Position numbers and translations under genes: made by a program | Origin: Enterobacter ludwigii | Lineage (GTDB): Bacteria > Pseudomonadota > Gammaproteobacteria > Enterobacterales > Enterobacteriaceae | DNA length: 64,000 nt | Assembly (NCBI GenBank): GCA_023023105.1 | Contig: CP083824.1 | Span: 1,984,001 to 2,048,000, forward strand | Direction of reading: 5' to 3' | The notes under the pieces: generated by a model | What the model was told of the DNA's origin: nothing | The model's input: the letters and a program-made list of their open reading frames with translations, nothing else | The model's database searches: none | Part shown: piece after piece, positions 27,543 to 37,335 of the stretch | Position numbering within the stretch: the stretch's first letter is position 1 | Layout: each line of letters begins with the position of its first letter

Positions 27543-28178
27543 TCAGGGATACACTTTTTCTTTGTATTCGCAGAGATCTTCAATGATGCAGGAGCCGCAG
27601 CGAGGCTTACGGGCAATGCAGGTATAACGCCCGTGCAGAATCAGCCAGTGGTGGCAGTCAACCTTAAATTCGGCAGGAACCACTTTGAGCAGTTTCTCCT
27701 CAACCTGCTCGACATTTTTGCCGGGTGCGAAGTTGGTGCGGTTAGATACGCGGAAGATATGCGTGTCGACAGCGATAGTCGGCCAGCCAAATGCCGTATT
27801 TAGCACAACGTTCGCGGTTTTTCGACCTACACCGGGTAACGCCTCAAGCGCCGCGCGATCTTCCGGCACTTCGCCACCGTGCTGTTCCAGCAGGATCCGG
27901 CAGGTCTTAATCACGTTCTCCGCTTTGCTGTTAAACAGGCCGATGGTTTTGATATAAGACTTCACGCCTTCCACGCCCAGTTCCAGCATGGCCTTCGGCG
28001 TATTGGCAACAGGATAGAGCAGGGCGGTGGCTTTATTGACGCTTACATCGGTAGCTTGTGCAGAGAGCAGCACGGCGATCAGCAGCTCAAACGGGGAGTT
28101 AAAGTTCAACTCTGTCGTCGGGTGTGGGTTCTCGTCCCTCAGACGAGTCAGGATCGCAATGCGCTTTTCTTTATTCAT
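27543..28178 (-). CDS. nth: Nth, endonuclease III
   Basis: 211-residue DNA glycosylase/AP lyase removing oxidised pyrimidines, the E. coli length. The helix-hairpin-helix [17 protein letters not shown] holds catalytic Lys120; the catalytic Asp138 is in [12 protein letters not shown]. The C-terminal C-x6-C-x2-C-x5-C ([17 protein letters not shown]) binds the [4Fe-4S] cluster. The start overlaps the rsxE stop by 4 nt, making it the last gene of the rsx operon as in E. coli. Confidence 0.97.
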   Translation of the reverse strand: MNKEKRIAILTRLRDENPHPTTELNFNSPFELLIAVLLSAQATDVSVNKATALLYPVANTPKAMLELGVEGVKSYIKTIGLFNSKAENVIKTCRILLEQHGGEVPEDRAALEALPGVGRKTANVVLNTAFGWPTIAVDTHIFRVSNRTNFAPGKNVEQVEEKLLKVVPAEFKVDCHHWLILHGRYTCIARKPRCGSCIIEDLCEYKEKVYP

Positions 28179-28861
28179 GAGGCCTTCTCGGGTATCCCTT
28201 CCTGGACGCTGCGCTCTGCCGCGCGGCGCTTACGTTTCTCATCAATCAGGTATTTTATCGCCAGCATCATGCCGAGGCCAATAAATGCGCCTGGCGGCAG
28301 CATGGCCAGCAGAAATGGCGTATCGGTGTGGAACACTTCAATGCGCAGCGCCCTGGCCCAGCCGCCCAGCAGCGCGTCTGCACCGTCAAACAGCGTACCG
28401 TTGCCGAGGATTTCACGTATTGAGCCCAGCACAAACATGGCTCCCGTGGCGCCCATACCAATCGAAAAACCATCCAGCGCCGACATGGCCGGACTATTTT
28501 TCACCGCGAAGGCTTCCGCGCGTCCAACCACGATACAGTTGGTGACGATAAGCGGAATAAAGATGCCCAGCGACTGATACAGACCGAATGCGTAAGCGTT
28601 AATCAGCATCTGGACGATACTCACGACCGAGGCAATGATCATGACGTAAATCGGAATACGGATTTCCGACGGCGTCCAGCGGCGCAGGGCTGAGATGGAG
28701 AGGTTGGTCAGGGTCAGTACCAGGGTGGTCGCCAGACCCAGACCAAGCGCGTTGGTGGCGGTGGAGGTGACCGCCAGCAATGGACACATTCCCAGAAGCT
28801 GTACCAGCGCGGAGTTGTTCTTCCACAACCCCTGGACAATAACTTCTTTAACCTGGCTCAT
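28175..28861 (-). CDS. rsxE: RsxE, electron transport complex subunit
   Basis: 228-residue integral membrane protein with about six helices, homologous to RnfE/NqrD. It belongs to the Rsx complex, which keeps the [2Fe-2S] of SoxR reduced by moving electrons from NADH through ferredoxin-type clusters. Motifs include [23 protein letters not shown] at the N terminus, where the Cys is part of an intramembrane iron-sulfur site shared with RsxA in this family. It is followed by nth (4-nt overlap) and lies 2 nt after rsxG. Confidence 0.95.
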   Translation of the reverse strand: MSQVKEVIVQGLWKNNSALVQLLGMCPLLAVTSTATNALGLGLATTLVLTLTNLSISALRRWTPSEIRIPIYVMIIASVVSIVQMLINAYAFGLYQSLGIFIPLIVTNCIVVGRAEAFAVKNSPAMSALDGFSIGMGATGAMFVLGSIREILGNGTLFDGADALLGGWARALRIEVFHTDTPFLLAMLPPGAFIGLGMMLAIKYLIDEKRKRRAAERSVQEGIPEKAS

Positions 28862-28863
28862 GA

Positions 28864-29484
28864 TTACTCCTCACAGGCCGGAAGATTGTTGATGTGCGCG
28901 GGCAGCGTTTCAGCATACAGCCCGGCTCGTTTTACGGCGTTAACCACGGCGCGTGGGGTGATGGTCGCCCCGGTGAACTGGTCGAACTCGCCGCCATCTT
29001 TCTTCACCGCAAAGGCAGTATCTCCTTCGCCATGAATCACTTTACCGGCAAAATGCAAAATCCAGTCGCTCAGACGGGTTTCAATTTTATCGCCAAGACC
29101 CGGCGTCTCATGATGTTCCGTTACGCGGGTGCCCAGTATCGTACCGGAGAAATCGCTGCCAACGAGCAGTTGAATGGCACCGGAATAGCCATCGGGGGCG
29201 GTCGCTTCCATCACCGCGCCCACCGGTTTATCCCCTTTACGGGCGATAAAGACGCGATGTGCGCCTTTGCCTAACTGCGGTGCCTGGACGATGAAACAGC
29301 TTTGCTGCAGGTCATTATCGTAGAAATCAGACGGGATCACCTGATCGAACAGCGCTTTTTGCTGCTTCGAAGCCTGTTCTTCGATGGTCGTTTTGGTCAA
29401 CGAATTCACCAGTGCCGTCAGCCCAGTCAGGACCGCGGCGAAGACAGCCAGCGTAACGCCGTGTTTTTGCATTGTTTTTAACAT
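28864..29484 (-). CDS. rsxG: RsxG, FMN-binding electron transport subunit
   Basis: 206-residue subunit with one N-terminal membrane helix and a periplasmic FMN-binding domain. FMN is expected to be attached covalently to Thr in [10 protein letters not shown] (about residues 170-180). I start at ATG 29484 ([11 protein letters not shown]), giving the E. coli length; the open frame extends 38 codons further into rsxD without homology. It starts 10 nt after the rsxD stop. Confidence 0.95.
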   Translation of the reverse strand: MLKTMQKHGVTLAVFAAVLTGLTALVNSLTKTTIEEQASKQQKALFDQVIPSDFYDNDLQQSCFIVQAPQLGKGAHRVFIARKGDKPVGAVMEATAPDGYSGAIQLLVGSDFSGTILGTRVTEHHETPGLGDKIETRLSDWILHFAGKVIHGEGDTAFAVKKDGGEFDQFTGATITPRAVVNAVKRAGLYAETLPAHINNLPACEE

Positions 29485-29494
29485 GGCGAAACCC

Positions 29495-30547
29495 TTAACG
29501 ATGTCCGTACACGCGCGGACGCGTGTAATAGTCGATGAGCGGAACGGTAATGTTGGCGAGCAGGACGGCAAATGCCACACCATCCGGATAGCCACCAAAG
29601 CTGCGGATCAACCATACCAGCAACCCAGCCAGCGCACCGAAGATCAGGCGGCCACGGTTGGTCGTTGACGCGGTAACCGGATCCGTCAGGATAAAGAATG
29701 CGCCTAACATGGTCGCGCCGGAGAGCAAATGCAACTGCGGGCTGGCCAGTGACTCGGGGGAGAACACCCAGCCCAGCGTGGCACAAACCGCCAGCGTCAC
29801 GAGGAAGCTGACCGGGATATGCCAGCGAATGGCTTTTTGTTGCAGCAGGAACAGACCGCCCAGCAGATACGCCAGGTTAACCCACTGCCAGCCTGCGCCT
29901 GCCAGCACGCCACTGTAGATGGCTGATTTCATAATCTGTTCAACGCTGTGACCCGCGTGCAGGGACGTTTTAAACGTATCGAGAGGCGTCGCCTGGCTGA
30001 TACCATCCACGCCCATACGCAGCGTGTTCATATCAGCGCCGAGTGCGGTATGGCCGGTAAAGATCACGTGAAGGGCATCCATAAAGCCCGGAACCGTTGC
30101 CGCAATCTCATGCGGTGGCAACCAGCTTGTCATCTGTACCGGGAAGGAGATCAGCAGCACCACGTAGCCGATCATTGCCGGGTTAAACGGGTTATGACCG
30201 AGTCCACCATACAGTTGTTTGGCAATTATCACTGCGAAGACGGTACCGAGTATCACCATCCACCATGGGGCAAACGGTGGAATACTGATGGCCAGCAGCA
30301 GGCCGGTCAGTAGCGCGGAGTTGTCGGCAAGGATGCGGGAAACTACCATCTTGCGCAGTTTAAGCACCAGGGCTTCAGCGGCTAAGGCGCTGACACAGCC
30401 CAGGACTATCTGGAACAGGGTTCCCCAGCCGAAAAACCAGCACTGAACGGCAATGCCCGGCAGCGCGGCCAGGCAGACCAGCATCATAATGCGCGATGTC
30501 TGGCGCTGGTTGTGGGTGTAAGGGGAACTTGCGATTCTGAAAACCAT
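29495..30547 (-). CDS. rsxD: RsxD, membrane flavin subunit
   Basis: 350-residue RnfD/NqrB-like integral membrane protein, with the same FMN-attachment type motif [19 protein letters not shown] in the second half and about nine or ten helices. It works with RsxG and RsxC in passing electrons across the membrane. The stop codon lies 10 nt before rsxG; its ATG is directly after the rsxC stop, consistent with coupled translation. Confidence 0.95.
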   Translation of the reverse strand: MVFRIASSPYTHNQRQTSRIMMLVCLAALPGIAVQCWFFGWGTLFQIVLGCVSALAAEALVLKLRKMVVSRILADNSALLTGLLLAISIPPFAPWWMVILGTVFAVIIAKQLYGGLGHNPFNPAMIGYVVLLISFPVQMTSWLPPHEIAATVPGFMDALHVIFTGHTALGADMNTLRMGVDGISQATPLDTFKTSLHAGHSVEQIMKSAIYSGVLAGAGWQWVNLAYLLGGLFLLQQKAIRWHIPVSFLVTLAVCATLGWVFSPESLASPQLHLLSGATMLGAFFILTDPVTASTTNRGRLIFGALAGLLVWLIRSFGGYPDGVAFAVLLANITVPLIDYYTRPRVYGHR

Positions 30548-32569
30548 TTAATCCTCGTTAACTGCTTGCTGTGCGGCTTTCTTCGCCTGAACGCGCGCGA
30601 TGGCAGCGGCGACGGCAGCTTTGCGCGGGTCGTCATTTGCGGCCTGAGGTTGCTCTTCCTGTTGCGCCGCTTTACGGGCTTTAGCGCGTGCAATTGCTGC
30701 TTCAACAGCGGCTTTGCGCGGGTCGACCGGCATTTCGGGTTCGGTTGTCTGCGTCTGTTGTGCTGTCTTACGGGCTTTGGCACGGGCTATTGCCGCTTCG
30801 ACGGCAGCTTTGCGCGGGTCCACCGCCTCTTTCTCGACTACCACGTTTTGCTCACCGGCTTTTCGGGCTTTGGCGCGGGCAATTGCCGCTTCAACGGCGG
30901 CTTTCCGTGGATCAACCTCAACTTCAGCCTGAGCTGTTTGCGCTTTTTCAGCCTGACGGGCGCGAGCCGCTGCTTTACGCGCTTCGCGGGCGGCAATCGC
31001 TTCGCTATTATCCGGTTTCTCACCCGCCGGGATGACCACGGTTTGGGCTGCGGTCGCTTTTTTCTCGCGAACGCGCGCCAGTGCCGCGTTAATGGCATCC
31101 TGATCTTTCTCACCTGGCTGAACAGCAGCCTGCTTATGGCGCTCCTGACGAGCCGCTTTTTCGCGCTCCAGTCGAGCCTGGCGCGCTTCAAAGCGGGCTT
31201 TTGCTTCGGCTGCACGTTTTTCTTCCATTGAGATGGCATAAATTTCAGCCTTCTCCTGGCGGAAATACTGCACCAGTGGAATGTTACTTGGGCAAACCCA
31301 GGCGCAGGCTCCGCATTCAATACAGTCAGCCAGATTATGGGCTTGTGCTTTGTCGTGCAGTTGGCCTTTACTGTACCAGTACAACTGCTGCGGAAGCAGG
31401 TCCGCCGGGCAAGCGTCGGCACAGGCACTACAGCGGATACAACCTTTCTCCTCCTGCTCTTCGCCCATTTCGATTGGAGAAGGCGCAAGCAGGCAGTTCG
31501 TGATTTTGACCACCGGGACATCCAGCCACGGCAGGGTAAAGCCCATCAGTGGGCCGCCCATGATCACCATCTGGTCGCTGCCAGGGCAAAACTCAGCCTG
31601 TTCCAGCAGGTGACGAACCGGCGTTCCCAGTCGCGCCCAGACGTTCCCCGGACGCGAGACAGACTCTCCGGTCAGCGTTACCACGCGCTCGGTCAACGGC
31701 TCGCCGTCAATCACCGCGCGCTTCACCGCATAGGCGGTCCCGACGTTTTGCATCAGCACACCGATATCTGAGGAGCGTCCACCGTGTGGCACTTGTTTAC
31801 CGGTAAGAATCTGCGTCAGCTGTTTTGCGCCACCAGAAGGGTACTTGGTTGGAATGACGCGCAGGGCGATATCATGGCTACCGGCCAGTACGGCGCGCAG
31901 CATTGAGATGGCCTGTGGTTTATTGTCTTCAATACCAATCAGTACTTCTTTCGGCTGCAGAATGTGCGCGAGAATGCGAATACCTTCCACCACCTGGGCG
32001 GCGCAATCCTGCATCAGACGATCGTCTGCGGTGATATAAGGCTCGCATTCAGCAGCATTGATAATCAGCGTCTGTATTTTATCGCCACCGCCATGCAGTT
32101 TGACACCGGTAGGGAAGCCTGCGCCGCCCAGTCCGGCCACACCGAACTGATGAATACGCTCGATGAGCTCATCGCGACTCCGGTTGCGGTAGTCGCCCCA
32201 GCCGTCACGCTCGATCCAGCGATCTTCACCGTCGGCTTCAATAATGACGCTCAGTTCTGAAAGTGCTGACGGGTGAGCCACCGTATGCGGAGCGATTGCC
32301 ATCACTTTGCCAGATGTTGGCGCGTGTACAGGCAGCATTCGTCCCCGGCCAAAGGTCAGCGGCTGGCCGCGAAGAACCGTATCACCTTCTTTCACACACA
32401 GCTCGCCCTCCGCGCCAATATGCTGCTTGAGAGGCATGATGTAACGCGTCGCCAGCGGAATTTGACGCAGTGGGGTGCCGTTGGACTGGGTTTTCATCTC
32501 CGGCGGATGAATACCGCCGTCAAAGTCCCAGATCTTCTCTTTTCTGAAAGCAGAAAATAACTTAAGCAT
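30548..32569 (-). CDS. rsxC: RsxC, NADH-binding iron-sulfur subunit
   Basis: 673-residue peripheral subunit. The N-terminal barrel and Rossmann-like NADH/FMN domain ([16 protein letters not shown] near residue 140) precede two CxxCxxCxxxCP ferredoxin clusters at about 375-420 ([24 protein letters not shown]). A long charged coiled tail with [19 protein letters not shown] repeats forms the C terminus. Start at ATG 32569 ([16 protein letters not shown]), overlapping the rsxB end by 8 nt. It is shorter than E. coli RsxC (about 740), the difference lying in the repeat tail. Confidence 0.95.
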   Translation of the reverse strand: MLKLFSAFRKEKIWDFDGGIHPPEMKTQSNGTPLRQIPLATRYIMPLKQHIGAEGELCVKEGDTVLRGQPLTFGRGRMLPVHAPTSGKVMAIAPHTVAHPSALSELSVIIEADGEDRWIERDGWGDYRNRSRDELIERIHQFGVAGLGGAGFPTGVKLHGGGDKIQTLIINAAECEPYITADDRLMQDCAAQVVEGIRILAHILQPKEVLIGIEDNKPQAISMLRAVLAGSHDIALRVIPTKYPSGGAKQLTQILTGKQVPHGGRSSDIGVLMQNVGTAYAVKRAVIDGEPLTERVVTLTGESVSRPGNVWARLGTPVRHLLEQAEFCPGSDQMVIMGGPLMGFTLPWLDVPVVKITNCLLAPSPIEMGEEQEEKGCIRCSACADACPADLLPQQLYWYSKGQLHDKAQAHNLADCIECGACAWVCPSNIPLVQYFRQEKAEIYAISMEEKRAAEAKARFEARQARLEREKAARQERHKQAAVQPGEKDQDAINAALARVREKKATAAQTVVIPAGEKPDNSEAIAAREARKAAARARQAEKAQTAQAEVEVDPRKAAVEAAIARAKARKAGEQNVVVEKEAVDPRKAAVEAAIARAKARKTAQQTQTTEPEMPVDPRKAAVEAAIARAKARKAAQQEEQPQAANDDPRKAAVAAAIARVQAKKAAQQAVNED
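30551..30916 (-). repeat. Four-copy in-frame tandem repeat in the rsxC tail
   Basis: The last 122 residues of RsxC consist of four units of about 31 residues (93-96 bp), each starting (V/D)[18 protein letters not shown] followed by a variable Gln/Glu-rich spacer. The fourth copy has diverged ([11 protein letters not shown]). Repeat number varies between enterobacteria, probably through slippage or recombination. Confidence 0.9.
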
Positions 32570-33140
32570 GTTGTTCCACAGGAATGTTGCGAACCGGAAT
32601 GGTTTGAAGATCCCACTTCCAGCTTTCGGTAGTCGTTTCAACCGGGCGCAGTTCAATACATTGCGTCGGGCATGGCGCTACGCAGAGGTTGCAGCCAGTA
32701 CACAGATCAGCGACGACAGTGTGCATGGCGCGGGTTGCGCCAACGATGGCATCTACAGGGCAGGCCTGAATACATTTGGTACAGCCGATGCAGTTTGCTT
32801 CGTCGATCACAGCAAGGGCGCGAACCGGCTCCTGGACGTCTGCATCGCCATCAATCGGCTGCGGGTCAACGTTCAGCAGAGCCGCAATTTTCAGCATTAC
32901 CGCCTCACCACCCGGTGCACAGCGGTTAATTTTTTCACCCTGAATCCCTACCGCTTCGGCATAGGGGCGGCAACCGGGATAGCCACACTGTCCACATTGG
33001 CTTTGTGGAAGAAGCTCATCAATTTTTTCAACAACAGGATCGTCCTCTACCGCAAAACGGCGGGAGGCGTAACCCAGGATAAGGCCAAACACCAACCCCA
33101 GGACGCTGATAGAGGCGATGGCAATCCAGATAGCATTCAT
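32562..33140 (-). CDS. rsxB: RsxB, ferredoxin-type subunit
   Basis: 192-residue protein, the E. coli length: one N-terminal membrane helix, a 4Fe-4S domain ([15 protein letters not shown]...CAPGG) and two CxxCxxCxxxCP ferredoxin motifs ([24 protein letters not shown]). It relays electrons in the Rsx complex. Its ATG overlaps the rsxA stop by one base and its 3' end overlaps rsxC by 8 nt. Confidence 0.96.
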   Translation of the reverse strand: MNAIWIAIASISVLGLVFGLILGYASRRFAVEDDPVVEKIDELLPQSQCGQCGYPGCRPYAEAVGIQGEKINRCAPGGEAVMLKIAALLNVDPQPIDGDADVQEPVRALAVIDEANCIGCTKCIQACPVDAIVGATRAMHTVVADLCTGCNLCVAPCPTQCIELRPVETTTESWKWDLQTIPVRNIPVEQHA

Positions 33141-33721
33141 TACAACTTCACCAGACCACTAAAGCCCATAAAGGCCAGAGACATTAAACCTGCGGTCACC
33201 AGCGCAATCGCGTTACCGCGAAACGGCGCAGGGATATCCGCTGCGGCGAGGCGCTCACGAATAGAGGCGAACAGCACCATCACCAGAGAAAAACCGACGG
33301 CCGCAGAAAAACCATACAGTGCCGATTGCATAAAGTTATGCCCAAGGTTGATGTTCAGCAGCGCTACGCCGAGCACGGCGCAGTTGGTGGTAATCAACGG
33401 CAGGAAAATCCCCAGCAGGCGATAGAGCGCCGGACTGGTTTTGCGTACCACCATTTCGGTAAATTGCACAACCACTGCAATAACCAGAATAAAGGCCAGC
33501 GTACGGAGATAGGTTAACCCCAACGGGATAAGGATCCAGGTATCAATCCACCACGCGCAAATAGACGCCAGCGTCATGACAAAGGTGGTCGCCAGCCCCA
33601 TGCCCATTGCAGTTTCCAGTTTTTTGGAAACGCCCATAAATGGACATAGGCCAAGGAACTTCACCAGGACGAAGTTGTTAACCAGCACTGTGCCGACAAA
33701 GAGCAGTAAGTAATCGGTCAT
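33140..33721 (-). CDS. rsxA: RsxA, electron transport complex subunit
   Basis: 193-residue six-helix membrane protein paralogous to RsxE, first gene of rsxABCDGE-nth. [20 protein letters not shown] near the N terminus and the ITTNCAVLG half-site are the family hallmarks; both hold Cys residues of the intramembrane cluster. The complex restrains the SoxRS response by reducing SoxR. The 75-bp gap upstream separates it from ydgK. Confidence 0.96.
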   Translation of the reverse strand: MTDYLLLFVGTVLVNNFVLVKFLGLCPFMGVSKKLETAMGMGLATTFVMTLASICAWWIDTWILIPLGLTYLRTLAFILVIAVVVQFTEMVVRKTSPALYRLLGIFLPLITTNCAVLGVALLNINLGHNFMQSALYGFSAAVGFSLVMVLFASIRERLAAADIPAPFRGNAIALVTAGLMSLAFMGFSGLVKL

Positions 33722-33797
33722 TATTTAGCCTGAAATAAAAAAGCCGCCTATTATCGGATAAACCAACGCAGGCGACAACAGGTTATCTGTAAGGTTA

Positions 33798-34238
33798 TTA
33801 CGGGTTCACAAAGGTGTTTTTCACCCGTGTCGAACGCTTAAAATAGGGCACCAGCAGCGCAGCGGCCAGTAAAGGGAAAAGTAGCTGGCGGACGGCCAGG
33901 GCGTCAGAAACCGGCGAAAAAGCAAAAGCTTTTACCGCCAGCAGGACCGAAATCAGCAGCCAGATAATGTAATGCTTAGGCACACTTTTACGGCGCTTAA
34001 AGAAAGCGATGGTCAGCCACAGCGTGTAGTACCACATCCCTATCGCGAAAACGAACGATACAAACCACATCGCAATATTAAGCACACTTTGCGACATCAG
34101 CGTCTGGATGGCATGCGGGGTAATCAGTGCGGTGGTATAAAGCAGCAGCGCAAGTGATGCGCTTAATAAGGCAACCAGCAGCCATGCCAGTGGGGCGATT
34201 AACCAGCCTCCAATGCGTTCTCCAGGCGTTGCGGTCAT
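33798..34238 (-). CDS. ydgK: YdgK, DUF2569 inner-membrane protein
   Basis: 146-residue protein with four hydrophobic helices, starting MTATPGERIGGWLIAPLA. I prefer the ATG at 34238, since GGGAGAGTTT gives it a good ribosome site; the ATG at 34250 would add four residues. E. coli YdgK is of similar length (about 136) and occupies the same place before the rsx operon. Function is unknown. Confidence 0.85.
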   Translation of the reverse strand: MTATPGERIGGWLIAPLAWLLVALLSASLALLLYTTALITPHAIQTLMSQSVLNIAMWFVSFVFAIGMWYYTLWLTIAFFKRRKSVPKHYIIWLLISVLLAVKAFAFSPVSDALAVRQLLFPLLAAALLVPYFKRSTRVKNTFVNP

Positions 34239-34324
34239 AAACTCTCCCATAATCTGCGCGAAATGTTGTACAGCCAGTTTGCAGGGCGGAGAGTATATAA
34301 CATTTCGCGCTGATGGCTACTTTC

Positions 34325-34540
34325 TTATAAAACGTAACGCCAGACAGACTTAGGCACTTCACCCACATTGAACAAACGGCCTCCGGAGACCAGTTCCGCA
34401 CGGCGATGGTCAGCGGCACGATACATGTTGATGATTTCCTGATTATCCGACAGGGTGTAGTTCAGATGGTCAAACAGTTTTTCCAGGCTTTCAAGGGAAT
34501 TGATCTTGCGAAATTTTAATAAATAGTCCTGAACTGTCAT
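34325..34540 (-). CDS. cnu: Cnu (YdgT), Hha-family nucleoid modulator
   Basis: 71-residue all-helical protein of the Hha/YmoA family, recognised by [28 protein letters not shown] and the C-terminal [10 protein letters not shown]. It binds H-NS and StpA and assists silencing of foreign genes; in E. coli it also binds an oriC-associated site (cnb). Location between ydgK and blr matches E. coli. Confidence 0.95.
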   Translation of the reverse strand: MTVQDYLLKFRKINSLESLEKLFDHLNYTLSDNQEIINMYRAADHRRAELVSGGRLFNVGEVPKSVWRYVL

Positions 34541-34674
34541 ATTAATAATTTTCCATATAAAAGTGAGTAATACCAGTTAAGGTAATTCGTTCGAATAATA
34601 AACGGATTAATAAAGACGTAAACAGCCCACTCAGGTAATGCGACTAAATTAGGAGTTTTCTTTGCTGAAAGTTT

Positions 34675-34694
34675 CAGGCATCAAATGATGCCTG
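34675..34694 (-). terminator. Hairpin downstream of blr
   Basis: Perfect 8-bp stem CAGGCATC/GATGCCTG with loop AAAT, 80 nt after the blr stop. The minus strand continues AAACTTTC, a weak U tract. Confidence 0.4.
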
Positions 34695-34773
34695 GAAGAG
34701 AAGGTTAACCGTGTTCACCAGGGCTGGCAATACGTAACTGACATATTGTGTCACTCTTTATTGCAGTAACCGG

Positions 34774-34911
34774 TTACTTAGGTTGGGCGACTGTGACAGG
34801 CTCCGGCGGTTGGTAGTTATCGATATGGCTGGCAACGCCAAGCAAAATGACCGATACCCCAAGAACAATCCATCCCGCTAATTCAATGATTCGATTAATA
34901 ATTGACGTCAT
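34774..34911 (-). CDS. blr: Blr (DrpB-like small protein), beta-lactam resistance peptide
   Basis: A 46-codon frame read on the minus strand from ATG 34911 gives a 45-residue product: MTSIINRIIELAGWIV at the start, one membrane helix, then GVASHIDNYQPPEP and a short tail. The core matches E. coli Blr (about 41 residues, NRLIELTGWIV...GVASHIDNYQPPE). Blr is a cell-division-site protein whose loss raises beta-lactam sensitivity. No strong ribosome site is visible. Position between cnu and ydgJ/add matches E. coli. Confidence 0.9.
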   Translation of the reverse strand: MTSIINRIIELAGWIVLGVSVILLGVASHIDNYQPPEPVTVAQPK

Positions 34912-35142
34912 GATTCGTAGTTGTAATTTATCCATAAATACAGGGAGCAGATGTTACAGCGGCGTTTCCCCGGCGGCAAGTGCTTTGGGAACGGTTCCCT
35001 TAAACAAAATCAGGTGGTTAATACTATGTAACAAAAACAACCCATACAACCTGCTATTTTAAGTCATATGGCACATTATTAATCTGTGGTAATGCCAGGC
35101 TAGCCAGTGTGAAATAAGAACGCCATAAAAGAGGATGACACT

Positions 35143-36183
35143 ATGAGTGATAATATCCGCGTCGGGCTTATTGGTTATGGATATGCGGGAAAAACGTTTC
35201 ATGCGCCTCTGATCGCCGGGACGCCCGGAATGGCGCTGGCTGCCGTATCCAGTAGTGATGCAACTAAAGTCCATGCCGACTGGCCTTCCGTGCCGGTTGT
35301 CTCTGAACCTAGACATCTTTTCAACGATCCGAATATTGATTTAATTATCATCCCCACGCCAAACGACACGCACTTTCCGCTGGCAAAGGCGGCGCTGGAA
35401 GCCGGCAAGCACGTGGTCGTTGATAAACCCTTTACCGTGACGTTGTCACAAGCACGCGAGCTTGATGCGCTAGCAAAGAGCCTGGGCAGGTTACTTTCGG
35501 TATTCCATAACCGCCGTTGGGACAGCGATTTTTTGACCGTAAAAAGGCTTCTCAGCGAAGGTACGTTGGGGGAGATCCTCTTTTTTGAATCGCATTTTGA
35601 CCGTTTTCGCCCGCAGGTACGAAACCGCTGGCGCGAGCAGGCCGGTCCGGGCAGCGGCATCTGGTACGATCTGGCCCCGCATCTTCTGGATCAGGCCGTG
35701 AATCTGTTTGGCCTGCCGGTGAGTATGACGGTCGATCTGGCACAGCTCAGGCCTGGCGCGCAGACAACGGATTATTTCCATGCGGTTTTGAGTTACCCAC
35801 AGCGTCGAATTGTGCTCCACGGGACGATGGTGGCGGCCGCAGAATCCGCGCGTTATATCATTCACGGTACGCGCGGGAGTTATGTGAAGTTCGGTCTCGA
35901 CCCGCAGGAAGATCGCTTAAAAAACGGGGAGCGTTTGCCACAGGAAGACTGGGGCTATGATATGCGAGACGGTGTTGTGACGCGGGTTGAAGGTGAGGAG
36001 CTGGTGGAGGAAACCTTGCTGACTATTCCAGGTAACTACCCGGCTTATTATGCAGCTATCCGCGATGCGCTGAACGGAACGGGGGAAAATCCGGTTCCGG
36101 CAAGCCAGGCCATTCAGATTATGGAGCTGATTGAGCTGGGCATCGAATCAGCCAAACATCGCGCCACGCTCTGTCTGGCATAA
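35143..36183 (+). CDS. ydgJ: YdgJ, Gfo/Idh/MocA-family oxidoreductase
   Basis: 346-residue NAD(P)-dependent oxidoreductase: N-terminal Rossmann fold beginning VGLIGYGYAGKTFHAP (residues 7-22), PNDTHFPLAKAALEAGKHVVVDKPFTVT with the catalytic-type Lys of the EKP-like motif, and a C-terminal substrate domain with GIWYDLAPHLLDQA. Same length as E. coli YdgJ. The substrate is unknown. A REP element follows, before convergent add. Confidence 0.92.
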   Translation: MSDNIRVGLIGYGYAGKTFHAPLIAGTPGMALAAVSSSDATKVHADWPSVPVVSEPRHLFNDPNIDLIIIPTPNDTHFPLAKAALEAGKHVVVDKPFTVTLSQARELDALAKSLGRLLSVFHNRRWDSDFLTVKRLLSEGTLGEILFFESHFDRFRPQVRNRWREQAGPGSGIWYDLAPHLLDQAVNLFGLPVSMTVDLAQLRPGAQTTDYFHAVLSYPQRRIVLHGTMVAAAESARYIIHGTRGSYVKFGLDPQEDRLKNGERLPQEDWGYDMRDGVVTRVEGEELVEETLLTIPGNYPAYYAAIRDALNGTGENPVPASQAIQIMELIELGIESAKHRATLCLA

Positions 36184-36200
36184 GGTACAGATATTTTGTA

Positions 36201-36230
36201 TGCCGGGTAAGGCGCAGCCGCTACCCGGCA
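36201..36230. repeat. REP element
   Basis: A single palindromic REP unit with perfect outer arms TGCCGGGTA/TACCCGGCA (36201-36209 with 36222-36230) around a GGCGCAGCCGC centre, between convergent ydgJ and add. It probably stabilises the 3' ends of both transcripts. Confidence 0.85.
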
Positions 36231-36237
36231 AAAAGGC

Positions 36238-37239
36238 TTACGCGGTTGCCACCTTATCCCGCAGCGCCTGCTTCTCTTCAGGCGTCAGGAAAGCGATCTC
36301 CAGCCCGTTGATCTGCGCCTGACGAATTTGCTCGCGGCTCAGACCCGCCTGAGGCGCAGCAATGTTGTATTCGTGAATAATATCCACCCCCTGAACCGCC
36401 GGATCGTCAGTGTTCAGTGAGGCCAGCACACCGTGCTCAAGGAACGTTTTCAGCGGGTGCTGTGCCAGCGTTGCCATGGTGCTGGTCTGAATATTAGACG
36501 TCAGGCAAGACTCAATTCCGATGCGCTGTTCCGCCAGGAAATCCATCAGAGCGCGATCTTCTACCGCTTTTACGCCGTGGCCGATACGCTCGGCGCCCAG
36601 CCCGCGGATGGCCTGCCAGATGCTTTCCGGACCTGCCGCTTCACCTGCATGAACGGTAATGTGCCACCCGGCGTCACGCGCGCGGTTGAAATGGGACAGG
36701 AACAGACTGCCCGGGAAGCCCAGCTCATCACCGGCGAGGTCGACCGCAGTGATGGCATCGCGATGCGCCAGCAGCGCTTCCAGTTCCTGCAGGCAGGCTG
36801 CCTCACCGAACGTACGGCTCATGATGCCAATCAGACGGGCCTGGACATCAAACGTTTTACAGCCTTCGCGGACGCCTTCAATGACGGCTTCCACTACGCC
36901 TGCAACGGGCAGGTTGTGGGTCATCGCCATATAGCCTGGCGAGAAACGCAGTTCGACGTAATGCAGACCGTTACGGGCGGCATCTTCGATGTTCTCGAAC
37001 GCCACGCGGCGGCAGGCATCCAGCGAGGCCAGCATCTTCACGCCCCAGTCGAGTTTACTCAGGAAGCTGACCAGGTCAGGTTCATTGGAGGTGACCTGAA
37101 CATGAGGGATCAAGGACTCAAGTGTCTGAGCAGGAAGCGTTAAATTGAACTGGCGGCCAAGATCGAGGATGGTTTGGGCACGAATGTTACCGTCAAGGTG
37201 ACGATGAATATCAGTTAATGGCAGGCGTGTATCAATCAT
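36238..37239 (-). CDS. add: Add, adenosine deaminase
   Basis: 333-residue zinc TIM-barrel enzyme deaminating adenosine and deoxyadenosine to inosine forms, the E. coli length. Metal ligands are in [12 protein letters not shown] (His12, His14), HAGEAAGP (His197 with catalytic Glu200) and the [11 protein letters not shown] motif (Asp278, Asp279). It feeds purine salvage, related to PurR control elsewhere in the window. It lies downstream of malY in the same direction, after 96 bp. Confidence 0.97.
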   Translation of the reverse strand: MIDTRLPLTDIHRHLDGNIRAQTILDLGRQFNLTLPAQTLESLIPHVQVTSNEPDLVSFLSKLDWGVKMLASLDACRRVAFENIEDAARNGLHYVELRFSPGYMAMTHNLPVAGVVEAVIEGVREGCKTFDVQARLIGIMSRTFGEAACLQELEALLAHRDAITAVDLAGDELGFPGSLFLSHFNRARDAGWHITVHAGEAAGPESIWQAIRGLGAERIGHGVKAVEDRALMDFLAEQRIGIESCLTSNIQTSTMATLAQHPLKTFLEHGVLASLNTDDPAVQGVDIIHEYNIAAPQAGLSREQIRQAQINGLEIAFLTPEEKQALRDKVATA

Positions 37240-37335
37240 GGTCGCACTCTTTTCTGGTTAAAGTGCGCCATATTATAAAAACAAAACGAGGTAAAAAGCT
37301 ATTTGCGCAATGGAATATTCCGTTGCGCAAATGAA

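Noticed and set aside
30512..31231. A 239-codon open frame antisense to the rsxC tail
   Set aside because: It mirrors the low-complexity Ala/Lys/Arg repeat region of RsxC, has no ribosome site or homology that I recognise, and the repeats explain its length.
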